This document shows, piece after piece, positions 51,101-60,705 of a DNA stretch of 64,000 bases (positions are counted from its first letter, which is position 1; every line of letters starts with the position of its first letter). Below the pieces are notes generated by a model that saw nothing but the letters and a program-made list of their open reading frames with translations, made no database searches and was not told the DNA's origin. Origin of the DNA: Histomonas meleagridis (taxonomy: Eukaryota; Parabasalia; Tritrichomonadida; Dientamoebidae); assembly GCA_020186115.1 (NCBI GenBank), contig WSYJ01000178.1:1116001-1180000 (forward strand), given 5' to 3'. Made by a program: the position numbers and the translations under genes.

Positions 51101-51673
51101 AAGTGGATTTATAAGTTCAATTGCTCTCTTCATTAATACTTCTCTTTGTTTTGGTGTATAAAGAGATCCTAATGATTTGGTAAGTGATGTTAATAACTCA
51201 ATACCGGAAATTAAGTTTTCATAATTACCACGTGGAAGATCAACATAGATACCAAACAATGAATCAACACATATTTGTTGCTTTTTTTCGTCAGTAAAAA
51301 GATAATGATGGAAGATTTCTGTAAATAAAGAAATGTAATTATTTTGTAGATATTTCAGAGAAGAACTAAATGGCTTTGTTCCAAACCTTGCAAAAAATGT
51401 TGGAAGAAAATCATCTGGAAGTCGAGTTGATAATAAAACTAATACTCTTAATGAATATGAAATAACTATCGATGCTGAATGGCCAGTATTCGCATTTTCA
51501 ATACAGTCATCAACTCTTTGGATAATTGTTTCTAAGGTTCTTGTTGAATAATTTAATTGTTTGATTCCTTTCAGGTATTTTGCAAAATCATCCAGATAAT
51601 TGATATGGTCATCTGGGTCTGAGCTTAAAAGCTTATTACAAAATCCTTGTATTTTTTGCTGTGTGTCAAACAT
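48110..51673 (-). CDS. CAND1: CAND1 (TIP120), cullin exchange factor
   Basis: 1,187 residues from ATG 51673, HEAT repeats throughout; human CAND1 is 1,230. Two places decide the call. NDGSWKIRKSFHQLAEILIRHFPE (about 345-370), after a very acidic DDINDDFIVDG loop, matches the DDDDMSWKVRRAAAKCLDAVV part. SSSLYIIGEIGSRNSLIS with DRNIFTPASYAIGCISSKTYLEQL matches the ALGELGRHIDLSS and EVKSAASYALGSISVGNLPEYL part. CAND1 wraps around unneddylated cullin-RBX1 and swaps substrate adaptors of SCF-type ligases. It is thus linked functionally to ubiquitin control (the UBR and COMMD genes in this window). Codons become somewhat GC-richer at the 3' end. AACGTTTATTGGGGCACC lies 25-45 nt before the ATG on the coding strand. 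Confidence 0.85.
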   Translation of the reverse strand: MFDTQQKIQGFCNKLLSSDPDDHINYLDDFAKYLKGIKQLNYSTRTLETIIQRVDDCIENANTGHSASIVISYSLRVLVLLSTRLPDDFLPTFFARFGTKPFSSSLKYLQNNYISLFTEIFHHYLFTDEKKQQICVDSLFGIYVDLPRGNYENLISGIELLTSLTKSLGSLYTPKQREVLMKRAIELINPLYDKSTATVIDFELAWGTLSNDTQFESLINVLLQNSSMNISFRVLSSLVTHMPERFEPHISDLVNLFYPKIEALDTENEEEEETEEINSDQILENAQQSILSFCSLIESFPQLFIDTSDVYVELVFQFLFYNIDITSYDIIEDDINDDFIVDGVLEEPIEDEQMNDGSWKIRKSFHQLAEILIRHFPETFSKVLEENHEIIPNLMNENDEGSKITSLQLLVFIIKKFGNKITENDIVKCYENFVKQIEKETNLSLLSISYPSITTIILKRKSLPITLAKKMIDGLSNKFDIHNIKNVLNLINAILSTSNYLNDITANIVNLLSKILYDKNIPTKSECFNTISYLYSQLKTTNSDALNCLNQKVLEYSKQNKSIESIYPLTLFFILHQQNQNNIQTIYQFYITSEIYAKPALSSFSLILVSPVYKELTAITEKIFEKLPEYVNSNDMTVSTVSLYFIYLSLNKNLIQSTKVTFLLPSLLNRMELNDFNSQKYTIKILQLLIPNSNSTIFKEVFTKITNLLFSALTDEIIEYLSELILLIPENSINFIDKLFKIINSNNQNSDDLVSNTSKLFGLLSTKSEFANYLITKIEPIIMSTTSPTKSISSSLYIIGEIGSRNSLISNSKLINRIFELINDKDRNIFTPASYAIGCISSKTYLEQLNDIVIKDTNHLSIWLHSYVIMLLHITSKDRLVNVQNIFEYFTKSADYKKETKDDFIQFFYLLLKISSHEYIDKYIKLIHENNLISPILLQSIFNYLQICNDENEMKQILEQIEINSNEPISCSYAINCYKTCIKNSSLHNIIDKQFENICRCITSNDKHFIKRYYGSEEYIEDIGQMMRNNSLDFVFSYIEEYNENVEDKIEIIINNSLNALNDNETSVQVKALKLFSLIFCEFQQCINKINLKVFAQKLKKINKNSEAFREVLKLFANVVTKTSMIKYCNELEKIYVKVQSDERFEKYVEEAKAQNVLEIKRKHRVRSAEICNKMMKEYNGEILELF

Positions 51674-52069
51674 GATATTTTAATCAAATTTGATATGAGG
51701 TGCCCCAATAAACGTTCCTTTAGATTGCTGTTGTTCAAAACATAAGGAAAAAATTAATATAAAATATAATCAAAAAAGATATCTTGTTGCCATACTGAAC
51801 CTCGGAAACAAACTTTTTTATTTATATGAAACTAAAATTTAAAATTTGGGAATTCTCAAAAATCAAAATATTGTTTATACTCAAAAGAAAAAGAAAGTCT
51901 TATGTTGCGGTATTGAAATATTTAAAAGTTATAGTATCAAATACACTCATTTAATAATATATATATATAAAACATTTTCACTTTTTTACAGATTCCAATA
52001 GGGAGGGTACACATTTATAAATAATTTTGACTTTTTTTCCCGAAAGCTGTCGAATCATCATGTTCAGAG
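51674..52069. promoter_or_regulatory. CAND1 promoter; intergenic
   Basis: GGTGCCCCAATAAACGTT (51700-51717; reverse complement AACGTTTATTGGGGCACC) is the only non-AT patch near the start. A short (AT)n lies at about 51957-51970. Confidence 0.45.
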
Positions 52070-52520
52070 ATTTTCAATCATTCCATTTCTTTTAACACGA
52101 TTTCATTGTTTCCATCACTATACAAAATAAATTTAACTATTTCTGTATGACCATTTTCAGGTGCTAACATAAATGCTGTTTGAAATATTTGAAATGATTT
52201 CCAAATATTATTTTGAAGTATAGAACAATTAAAATAAGTTAGAAACATAATAAGTAAATATCCTCAACATCAATACTAATATTTTTTTGTTCAAGAATTA
52301 ATTTAACTATATTTATATCCCATTTTTAGTTATCCAAATATGTGTCATCTAATAAATTTTTTAAATATATCCAAAATATTGTTTTGAAATATAATATTAT
52401 GTTAATAAACACCAAACAAATTATTCAAATATCTAATATATTGTAATCAATTCCTTTCTGTGCTAGAAGTAATTTAGCTATTTCAATATGACCATAACAA
52501 GCTTCGCACATTAGTACTGA
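52070..52520 (-). pseudogene. Ankyrin-repeat relic, about three units
   Basis: Minus strand: TAFMLAPENGHTEIVKF, a second unit ending LILEQKNISIDVED and a third SEYAKIAKLLLAQKGID, each separated by the usual AT spacer (GATATTTACTTATT...CTTC then AAAATAATATTTGG, 48 nt). Frames are broken at the spacers and by stops. Confidence 0.55.
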
Positions 52521-52819
52521 GAAAACAACAATAAAAAACATTAAATTCCAAGAATTAATACGAAATATAACATTGAAAACACTTACCACGTTAATATTAT
52601 ATTTTATTTTGTTTGATTATGGGGTAATATATTGCGCAAAAAATCGCTAAGATATCATTCACAAGAATAAATCATATCTATCGATAGATGGCAATATGAA
52701 AACAAGCGATTTTAAGTTGTTTCAAGTTCCTCATTATTAATATTTCAAGAAATGTTTATTTCAAAAATGTCGAGTATCGCATTGCTAATAATATGACTTA
52801 ACTCATAAAAATAGTTTTA
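52521..52819. other. AT-rich intergenic
   Basis: 299 nt; 3' region of the CFAP53-like gene. No gene. Confidence 0.35.
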
Positions 52820-54265
52820 CTAACGATAACCTCTGAATCTTCCGCCCATAATGTAATGTGGATTTGCCAATTCTCTCTGAATTTTCTCTTCTTCATCTTT
52901 CCAATTCTTAATCATTTGCATTTGTTCTTCTTTCTCTTTCTGTTTCTCTCTTCTTTTAGCTTCGTTTCTTAGAGCTGTTTGTTGTTGTAACATTTGATTT
53001 TGATTTCTGATCATTCTTCTCCTTGTTTCTAATTCTTCTTGATCTAATATCCGCTTTTCTTCTAACTCTTTTTCTAGTTGTTCCTTTTCTTTGATTTTGT
53101 CCTTTTTCAATTCCTCTTTTTGTAATTCATGTAATTTAATTGTACGAACTCTATCATTTACAGCATCTAACATTAATTGCCTACGCTTTTGCGCATCTAT
53201 TCTTCTCATTTCATCTTCTTTTCTATTAGCTTCTTCTTGAGCAGATTCAAGATATAATTCTGCTTCATGGTTTGATGTTGCCACCTTATTAAGCTGTGTA
53301 CTAAGCAACTGCTGGTTTTGATTTGCTTTACGGATACGGAATAATCGCTCAACTAAAGCATCTTCTTCTTGTTGCCTTAATTCTTCAGCCGCTTGTTTTG
53401 AATACTTTACATCAAATTCCTTTTCTTTTTGAGCCAAAATTCGTTTTCTTTGCGTTTGTTCGAAATTAAGTTCATCAAGTTCTTTTCTACGTTTTGCTTG
53501 TTGCATTGCCTTTTGTTCTTGTGCAATTTGCGCTTGTCGAATAGCTTCTTCAGTTGTTGTACGGAATTGTAAACTTTCCTCATATTCGAGTTGTTTAGCT
53601 TTTTCAGCCTTTTCTTGATGCTGTTTCATCTCAGAAAGCCATTCATCTCGATTCTGTAGAATTTTTTGTCGCTTGATTTCGGCCTCTTTACGGAGATCAG
53701 CATAATAGGCTTCAGCATTGGCCTTCACCGTGGCAGCATATTTTTGTTCTTCCACATCATCTGCCATTCGCGCTATATCACGTTCTCGTATTTGTTCATC
53801 TCGTTCAGCTAAAACTTGTTTTTGAAGAGCTTCTGAAATTTGATGACGTAGTGGGTCACAATTATCCCTCCATGCTTGTTCACGTTTCATTGCTACATAT
53901 TCATCATGTTCTTTTTGACGCTGATCCTTCAAAGCATTAAGTTTTTCCATTAATCGAAGCCTACGTTGTTGTGGAGTTTCTACACAATTTTGGATTTCTG
54001 CTGAATATTGTAATTCTTCTTTTTGTAATAATTGTGCCAATTTTTGACGTCTATTATTAATTTCTTTTTCTGCATCTTCAGATCTTTTTTTTGCACGTCT
54101 TTTTAATTCACTTGCTTGATATCTATTTTTTGATCTACTTTCAAAATCTGCTCTTTGCCTAGTCATTTCTTCTTCTCTTTGTGATATCATAAAATTCCTT
54201 TGTGCTTCTTCTCTACTTCTTCTTTCCATTGCCATCTGAAGACCTGCGGCTTGTCTTCTTCTCAT
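52820..54265 (-). CDS. Trichohyalin-plectin-homology flagellar protein, CFAP53-like
   Basis: 481 residues from ATG 54265, one long Arg/Glu/Gln-rich helix typical of TPH-domain proteins of the axoneme. The strongest landmark is AWRDNCDPLRHQISEALQKQVLAERDEQI (about 130-160), preceded by RRLRLMEKLNALKDQRQKEHDEYVAMK. It resembles CFAP53 (CCDC11), where a similar NCDPLR block precedes the helix. MNS1 and other TPH proteins remain possible. The C-terminus NPHYIMGGRFRGYR leaves the coil. CFAP53 is a microtubule inner protein of doublets that helps dock outer dynein arms. It is divergent from the succinyl-CoA ligase gene across a 148-nt gap. Confidence 0.78.
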   Translation of the reverse strand: MRRRQAAGLQMAMERRSREEAQRNFMISQREEEMTRQRADFESRSKNRYQASELKRRAKKRSEDAEKEINNRRQKLAQLLQKEELQYSAEIQNCVETPQQRRLRLMEKLNALKDQRQKEHDEYVAMKREQAWRDNCDPLRHQISEALQKQVLAERDEQIRERDIARMADDVEEQKYAATVKANAEAYYADLRKEAEIKRQKILQNRDEWLSEMKQHQEKAEKAKQLEYEESLQFRTTTEEAIRQAQIAQEQKAMQQAKRRKELDELNFEQTQRKRILAQKEKEFDVKYSKQAAEELRQQEEDALVERLFRIRKANQNQQLLSTQLNKVATSNHEAELYLESAQEEANRKEDEMRRIDAQKRRQLMLDAVNDRVRTIKLHELQKEELKKDKIKEKEQLEKELEEKRILDQEELETRRRMIRNQNQMLQQQTALRNEAKRREKQKEKEEQMQMIKNWKDEEEKIQRELANPHYIMGGRFRGYR

Positions 54266-54413
54266 TAATTTTTTTTATAACGTATTTCAACAAGCGAAAA
54301 GTGACAAAAGGACATTTGATATGAAATTGTTGATTTAGAAACTTTTGAAAGGGCCCCAACCAAATAGAGCCATTCAATTTTGAGATGGAGTTGACCACTT
54401 CACTTTACTCAAG
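54266..54413. promoter_or_regulatory. Bidirectional promoter with trichomonad-type initiator
   Basis: 148 nt between CFAP53-like and succinyl-CoA ligase alpha. TCACTTTACTCAAG ends directly at the ligase ATG and fits the trichomonad initiator (TCA-Y-T-W-Y-TCA). GAAAAGTGACAAAAG at 54297-54311 is the AAAAGTG box. GGGCCCC lies at 54351. Confidence 0.6.
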
Positions 54414-55340
54414 ATGCTTGCATCTCCAGTTCGTAATCTTCATAAGCCACTTCTCTTCGTTGACGAGAATACACGCGTTGTTGTCCAGGGTATTGGTAAT
54501 CAAGGTCAATTCCATTCAAGATTGATGCGCGAATATGGTACAAAAGTTGTCGCTGGCGTTCACCCTAAAAAGGCTGGCCAAATAGTCGCAGGAATGCCAG
54601 TTTTCGCTTCTGTTAAGGATGCAGTCGAAAAAACAGATGCTAATGCTTCTCTTATCTTCGTTCCAGCTTCTGGCGCTGCTGCTGCTATGATCGAAGCTGC
54701 TAATGCTGGCGTTGGACTTGTTGTTTGCATCACAGAACATATCCCACAACATGATATGATCAAAGTTAAGAAAGTCCTTAAAGAAAAAGGCGTTGAACTT
54801 ATTGGTCCAAACTGCCCAGGTATCATTCAACCACGTACACATTGCAAGATGGGAATTATTCCAACAAATATTCACACACCAGGAAAAATCGGTATTGTTT
54901 CCCGTTCTGGTACACTTACATATGAAGCCTCATATGCTACAACATTAGCTGGACTCGGCCAATCTACAGTTGTTGGTATTGGTGGTGATCCATTTGCAGG
55001 ACAATTACATACTGACGTTGTCAAAAGGTTCGCTGAAGATCCACATACCGAAGGTATCATCCTCATTGGTGAAATCGGTGGTCAATCTGAAGAAGATGCT
55101 GCAGAATGGATCGCAAAGAATCATCTTACAAAGGAGAAGCCAGTCGTTAGCTTCATCGCTGGTGCTACAGCTCCACCAGGCAAGCGTATGGGCCACGCTG
55201 GAGCTATCATTTCCGGTGGAAAGGGTACTGCTGAAGGCAAATACGAAGCACTTCAAGCTGCTGGAGTTCGCATCTCACGCCATCCAGGTAACCTTGGTAA
55301 GTTTATCTTTGAAGAAATGAAGAAGTTGGGCCGCATCTAA
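54414..55340 (+). CDS. Succinyl-CoA ligase alpha subunit, hydrogenosomal
   Basis: 308 residues from ATG 54414. The first ten residues, [10 protein letters not shown], have the form of a hydrogenosomal presequence (ML..., Arg at -2 of the cut before N/F). CoA-binding Rossmann domain: [34 protein letters not shown]. Ligase domain: [35 protein letters not shown] and ILIGEIGG, with the phosphorylated His in GHAGAI. With the beta subunit (not in the window) it converts succinyl-CoA, ADP and Pi to succinate, CoA and ATP, the ATP-yielding step of the hydrogenosome. In Trichomonas the same protein has been described on the surface as an adhesin (AP33). Codon use is that of a highly expressed gene. 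Confidence 0.97.
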   Translation: MLASPVRNLHKPLLFVDENTRVVVQGIGNQGQFHSRLMREYGTKVVAGVHPKKAGQIVAGMPVFASVKDAVEKTDANASLIFVPASGAAAAMIEAANAGVGLVVCITEHIPQHDMIKVKKVLKEKGVELIGPNCPGIIQPRTHCKMGIIPTNIHTPGKIGIVSRSGTLTYEASYATTLAGLGQSTVVGIGGDPFAGQLHTDVVKRFAEDPHTEGIILIGEIGGQSEEDAAEWIAKNHLTKEKPVVSFIAGATAPPGKRMGHAGAIISGGKGTAEGKYEALQAAGVRISRHPGNLGKFIFEEMKKLGRI

Positions 55341-55636
55341 ACATTGGTGCTCTTAATTAATTTTTGTTGTGTTTTTTAGAACCGATTTAATAATACAAAA
55401 AGTGTGAGAGTAAACTATTGAAAATGCTTTTGGTGTGGACTAGCTCTCGACCAAATATGTATTGAAAATATTGGAGCATAGAATAAAAATATCTCGAATT
55501 TATCATAATATATTTTTACATAACTCAATGAAAATGTCGACATAAAGCTATTGATTTAAATTCCAAAAGAAAATTTTTAATTTATATTTGTCGTCTGATC
55601 TGTTCATACAATTTATGTTAATGAATTATAATTATA

Positions 55637-55702
<66 letters not shown>

Positions 55703-56199
55703 AAGAATGGTCAGCGTATACATATTTATCCTTTTTTGATCTTTTTTCTTGATTGCTCTTCTTCATGTTTGAAATTAAATGATTTGTCAAAAAAAAAAAA
55801 TTGTCATCGAATTAACATCAATTTGCTTGCGTTTTCGTAAACATTTGCAAGTTGAAGCCAATGAGAAAATGTTCGAAATTGCAAATTATTTAATTTTTTT
55901 AATTTATATAAATGGAATATTAAATTTCCTTGAAATTAAGTGTGATCAACTCACTATATTAGACAAATTTATACAAGTTTCCATATATATCTACATAAAG
56001 TTTGAAAATTTTTCCATTTTTCTTGTCTTCACTGATTTTCCGGTAAATACATTTGCTATTCTTAACAGAAGAAGAAAAAAATTATATGTATAATATAAAA
56101 AATTAATTCCATTTTATTCGTGTTAAACTCTTATAATTTATTTGTTTCCTACAACATACTAAAAATTTCTAAGTTTCCGTTTAATGTGGCAAACCAAAG
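55341..56199. other. Intergenic with (AT)n tract
   Basis: No gene I can support. A + strand open stretch (55779-56093) gives a hydrophobic, Ile/Phe-rich product of no known type. The long AT tract is listed separately. Confidence 0.4.
55642..55700. repeat. (TA)n microsatellite
   Basis: About 29 TA dinucleotides, preceded by an ATTATAATTATAA imperfect palindrome. Confidence 0.92.
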
Positions 56200-58435
56200 A
56201 GCTGAATTAAAAAACTTGAAAAAATGCCAAATATTATTTGGAATCATCAAATAATTAAAAAGAATATTAAATAAAATCAAATAGCATCTTCAACATAGGG
56301 ATCAATTTTTTCATGACAAAGAAGTTTTTCAATGATTTTTTTGTGTTTTTTAATCACTGCTATCATAAGTGCTGTTTTATATACTTTTATAAAATTCCAA
56401 ATATAATTTTTAAACATTAAAATAATAAAATATTCTTTATATAAAAAATTGAATTATTTTTTAAATTAACATCAATTTGCTCATGGTTAAGAAGCAACTG
56501 AACAATATCTTTGTAACCTTTGGAAGATGCAATCATAAGTGCCGTTTTAAAAATTTTAATGTAAAGCCAAATATTATTTTTAATTTTTAAGATTATAGAA
56601 TAAAAATTAATTATATTAAAAAAACATTTTGAGAATTAACATCAATCCCTTTTTGTTCAAGAAGCATTTGAACTATTTTTTCACAGTTCACTTTGGTTGC
56701 AAGAATAAGAGCTGTATCACATAAATTGAATAAATTCCATATTTGAATCTTTGGAATAAACATGAAATAAACAAAAGTTACCATTTTATAATTTGTTTCA
56801 TATTTTTCATCTTCTTTAAGTAACAGGTTTCCAATTTCAATGTGTCCTAATTCGAATTCTTTTGTGTATTTCGTTTTGATATATTCAAACAAAATTTAAA
56901 CATTCATTTAAAATAGCAGATAATTCTAATAAACTTTGTTATGATTAAATAAATACTTTTTATGTTAAGATTTATTTCCTCTTTCTGAATAAGTAATTCA
57001 ACTATTGGCACATTTCCTCCTTTAGATGCTAACATAAGAGGAGTTTTAAATAATTCAAATAATGTCCAGTAAATAAATTTAAATATTAAATTATTATTAT
57101 AAATTTTTAATGAAATGATAGAATATTTTTTACATTAATATCAATTCCTTCTTGCTCAAGAAGTAATTTAACTATATCAATGTTATCAAATTCGACTGCA
57201 TAAATAAGTGCATTTTTAAATAATTTAAATAAGTTCCAAATAATCATTAAAATTATTCTAAAAATTAGAGGATCATGTAATTATAATAATAAATATTATG
57301 TTCATTTATATTAAAATCTTTTTGACTTAAAATATATTTTACAATTTCAATATTTCCATTTTTACATGCATGTAAAAATGCATGTTTGAAATAATATATA
57401 GGATTTTATATAATGATTTGAAACATCTTGTCAAAGAAATAAACATTATCAATATCTTGGTTTTGACGCATCTGCATTTTTTCAAGAAATGATTTACCAT
57501 AATCAATTATTTCTTTCTTAAGCGTTTCAAAATATAAGATATCATATAATTTGAATAAATTCCACATGTCTCTTAAATATAAAAAAAATATTTAATACAT
57601 CATTGTCAATGCATATCATTTCAGAAAGGATATATTTAAATATAACATGAATATTTTTCATAGATATATTTTTTCTAGGTGACATAAATAATCTAAAAAA
57701 ACATCAAATTTTAATTAAAAATATCAAATTTCAAATAAAGCACTAAAAACAAAGATTATATATCATAATTTTGTGATACAATTTGGATTTGTTCAAGGAA
57801 TGATAAAACTTTTTCTTTGAAACTAACTTCATATGCTGCAATGTATAATGAATTTTTTAATAAAATAAAATCAAGAAACTACTAATATGATTTTAAAATA
57901 AAAAATTAAAATTAACATCATCTTCATTGAAACTAATTCCTTGATCCCAAAGTATACTAGTTAATACTGGAAAAAAATCAATTTTTAGTAATGCATAAAA
58001 TTTTTCATGATAAAAATAAAATAATATTTATAAATTTTGAAATAAAAAAAAGTCAAAAAAAACATTATCAATATCATTACTTTCTATCTTTTCAGCAAGT
58101 AAATTAACAGTTCTTATCATAGCATCTTGATATGCTTCCAAGATTTGATTATTAATTTTTAAAATTAAATAAAAAACTTAAATTAATTAATTAAACTTCG
58201 AATAATGAGAAAAAAATTCATTTTTATTTTCCATTTTATGTATCATAATCATTTGAACAATTTCATCATGATGATTATCAGTTGCTAGCATAAGTGCTGT
58301 TTGAAATTAACTGAATTATTTCCAAATTAAGTTTTGGGTTTTCAAGTTAATAAAACAAACATCAAAAATATTCCAATAAATATTTTTTGTATTAATATTA
58401 ATTCCTTTTTGTTCAAGTAATAATTTTTTTTTTTC

Positions 58436-58453
58436 AATTTTGGCGCCAAAATT
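58436..58453. promoter_or_regulatory. 18-nt perfect palindrome with E2F-type core
   Basis: AATTTTGGCGCCAAAATT is its own reverse complement. Its centre TTTTGGCGCC-AAAA is the textbook E2F/DP binding site. Another GGCGCAAC-like half (TTGCGCCAAA) follows at about 58469. It lies in a non-ankyrin insert within the ankyrin relic. Confidence 0.5.
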
Positions 58454-58791
58454 TTGGAACTTGTGTTGCGCCAAACCAACAATAAATAAAAGCATTGACT
58501 CAAAGCAACAAATATCTTCTTTATTACATTATTCTTTAGATGTTCGTTTTTCTTTTCTCCGAAAGCGATTGTTCCTGGTGCATGTCGACTCAAAATCATC
58601 TTTTTCTGTTTTACAATGTGCAAAATATTAGATTTATTGTTTTTTATAACATTTTTATCGACTAAATTTAGTTCAATCAATTTCTCGATCAAATAATATG
58701 CTTCTTGCGACTCAATTTTTTGTATATAATTACCAAAAATATTAATAAACTTTAGATTCCTTTCTTCTTCTTTTGTTTGAATTTTTTCTAC

Positions 58792-58798
<7 letters not shown>

Positions 58799-58889
<91 letters not shown>
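58799..58889. repeat. (AT)n microsatellite inside an ankyrin relic
   Basis: About 45 uninterrupted AT dinucleotides, placed within what was coding sequence (after REVND on the minus strand), where it would encode alternating Ile-Tyr. Confidence 0.95.
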
Positions 58890-58890
<1 letters not shown>

Positions 58891-59389
58891 TTTACTTCTC
58901 TTTGTGAATAAAAAGCATAAATAAAATTACTAATAATTAAATTATATGAATATGGATAATTAAAATCAGATAATTCCATTATTTGTTTGATAATTCGAGA
59001 TTTTCTTCTGTTAAATTAAATATGATTTGCTCAAGATTCAATAGCATTTTTATGTCATCCGATTTAGAATCACTTGTATCAATTTTTTTATATTTATTAT
59101 TATTATTTTGCATTGTTCCTGAGATAAAATGAAATTTTAATTTCTGGGTAGCGGGTTCGGCATACGAATTAATTAATAAATTGATGATTAATGATATTGT
59201 CGGGAAATTCTCATACTTATCCGCAAATTCTAGGTCACTCATCAGGTTCAAGTAAATTAGAGTTAAGTAATACAGCAAAGATTTGCTGAAAGACACAACT
59301 TGGAAGACGGCATTAAGTGATTGTTTATCGATAAACAAAACGCGTTGTAACAGGTTGCTGTACTTGATTACGTGGATTGGGTAGCCCAA

Positions 59390-59781
59390 TGTTCTTACGA
59401 GGAGGAGGCTTCTTGTTGGAAGTGGAATCGGATTCTGATGACTACTTCTTTATTTAAAATAATTAACAAAAATTCAAATTTCTTCAAAATAAATAATATT
59501 ATATATTTTTATATCCATATAAGGATGATAATTTTCATTTAATATATTAGTAATTTATATCATTTGCTTTCAGAACATTCACTAATCTATTTAATATGTT
59601 GATTCACATTCACATTATCATCCAGAAAAATAGGTCAAAATGGAAAGTATACTTAGAGTCTAATTAAAAAACTCGTTAATGTTCTATTGGCTTTAAATTC
59701 TAGAATGGTAATTTTATATCTAATTTAGTAGAATTCTAAAAAAACTTTTATTTTATAGATGCGAGATTTTTTAAAAAAATA
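59390..59781. other. Intergenic, AT-rich except 59390-59450
   Basis: Apart from the Ser/Pro-coding scrap on the minus strand (59340-59450) nothing is recognised. Confidence 0.4.
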
Positions 59782-60603
59782 TCAAATATCGAGCTCATCA
59801 GGTGCCACAAACCCGTGCTCTTCGTCTGTTTCATATAGAATATTTAGGATTTGATTTGCAAGTTCGCTATCTTCATTATCTTGACAAATTACTTCGACTT
59901 TTTGAAGCTTTTCATAATAGAAAGTCCTTTCTTCTACAAGGATTTGGTTGTCTTTTTTTAGTTCTTCGAGTTTTGCTTTCAGTTGTTTGATCTCTACTGA
60001 TGATGATGTTGTTCGAGCAGGTGTAAGAGCTGGTTTTGCGTTTGATCGAAGAGTTGGTTTTGCGCGAGGGGCAGGAGTTGGTGCAGGGTTTGATTTTATT
60101 GTTGTTTTTGGTTTTGTAGGCTGAGTTGATTTTGGAACATTAATTGTAACTCTCTGTGTTGTCTTTGTGGATGTTTGTCTTTTTGTTGATGATCCTGTTC
60201 TGCCTTTAGCACCAGGTTCTTTGCATTTGCATTGTGCCCGTCTTCCAGGTCCATCATATTCACCACCTGTATAATTCATATCAAAATAATGTTTAACCCA
60301 TTGAAGCATTTCAAGTGATGCTGCACATCTCCCTTTAATAATTGTTTCTACATCTATTGGTTTTGATATATGAAGCTTACTAAATGCGTCTTGGAGAATT
60401 TTGTAATTATAAATCATCTCTGGTTCTGTTATAGCATTAAAGTTTACATTACTTAGTTTTATTGATCCAGGATAGAGAGCATCAAAAACTTGACAATATG
60501 CAGCGCCATTGCAAGTTTCTTCAGGTTTTCGATAATTTGTACCAAGGAGTGTATTTAACCAATCTAAAAGCTCACCACGTGAGGGGATGCCTGTATTATT
60601 CAT
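59782..60603 (-). CDS. EB1-family microtubule plus-end protein
   Basis: 273 residues from ATG 60603. Calponin-homology domain at 5-110 with RGELLDWLNTLLGTNYRKPEETCNGAAYCQVFDALYPG, VNFNAITEPEMIYNYKILQDAF and ASLEMLQWVKHYFDMNYTGGEYDGPGRR, the EB1 pattern. A basic Ser/Thr/Pro linker (about 125-195) follows, then the coiled coil and EB-homology domain with ERTFYYEKLQKVEVICQD (FYFxKLRxIE in animals). The tail ends DEEHGFVAPDELDI rather than the EEY motif that binds CAP-Gly proteins. EB1 tracks growing microtubule ends and recruits SxIP partners. Its start is 102 nt from the divergent eS4 gene. Confidence 0.95.
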   Translation of the reverse strand: MNNTGIPSRGELLDWLNTLLGTNYRKPEETCNGAAYCQVFDALYPGSIKLSNVNFNAITEPEMIYNYKILQDAFSKLHISKPIDVETIIKGRCAASLEMLQWVKHYFDMNYTGGEYDGPGRRAQCKCKEPGAKGRTGSSTKRQTSTKTTQRVTINVPKSTQPTKPKTTIKSNPAPTPAPRAKPTLRSNAKPALTPARTTSSSVEIKQLKAKLEELKKDNQILVEERTFYYEKLQKVEVICQDNEDSELANQILNILYETDEEHGFVAPDELDI

Positions 60604-60705
60604 TCTCTTTCTGAAAATCTAAACGCATGAAATAGAACGTTAAAGTGCAAGTGACCGTTAATCATAACAACGGTTTTAAAACGGTTTTGGCCGGCCTTTT
60701 CTTTC
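60604..60705. promoter_or_regulatory. Bidirectional EB1 / eS4 promoter with three ACGGTT words
   Basis: ACCGTTA at 60654-60660 (ACGGT on the EB1 strand), AACGGTTTT at 60669-60677 and again at 60680-60688, then GGCCGGCC at about 60689-60696. This is the densest occurrence of the proposed promoter word in the window and lies between two certain genes. Confidence 0.6.

Larger units (their letters stand above)
56200..59389 (-). pseudogene. Large decayed ankyrin gene: N-terminal region plus about ten divergent repeats
   Basis: Read on the minus strand, the 5' part (59389 to about 58640) holds a non-ankyrin helical region (DLEFADKYENFPTISLIINLLINSY ... LNLEQIIFNLTEENLEL, then ELSDFNYPYSYNLIISNFIYAF) of the type preceding ankyrin arrays in trichomonads. 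It is broken by a TAA at 58979 and by a 91-nt AT run. Then AYYLIEKLIELNLVDKNVI and a foreign segment around 58440-58600. From 58330 down to 56200 about ten divergent repeats follow. Each keeps a (I/M)W(N/K)LFK..TAL core (for example RDMWNLFKLY, IQIWNLFNLCDTALI, NNIWLYIKIFKTAL) with AT-rich spacers between. An upstream minus-strand stretch (59340-59450) encodes Ser/Pro-rich KKPPPRKNIGLPN and may be part of it. Confidence 0.6.

Noticed and set aside
54516..55320. Several overlapping frames on both strands of the succinyl-CoA ligase gene
   Set aside because: Shadows caused by the biased codon use of a highly expressed gene.
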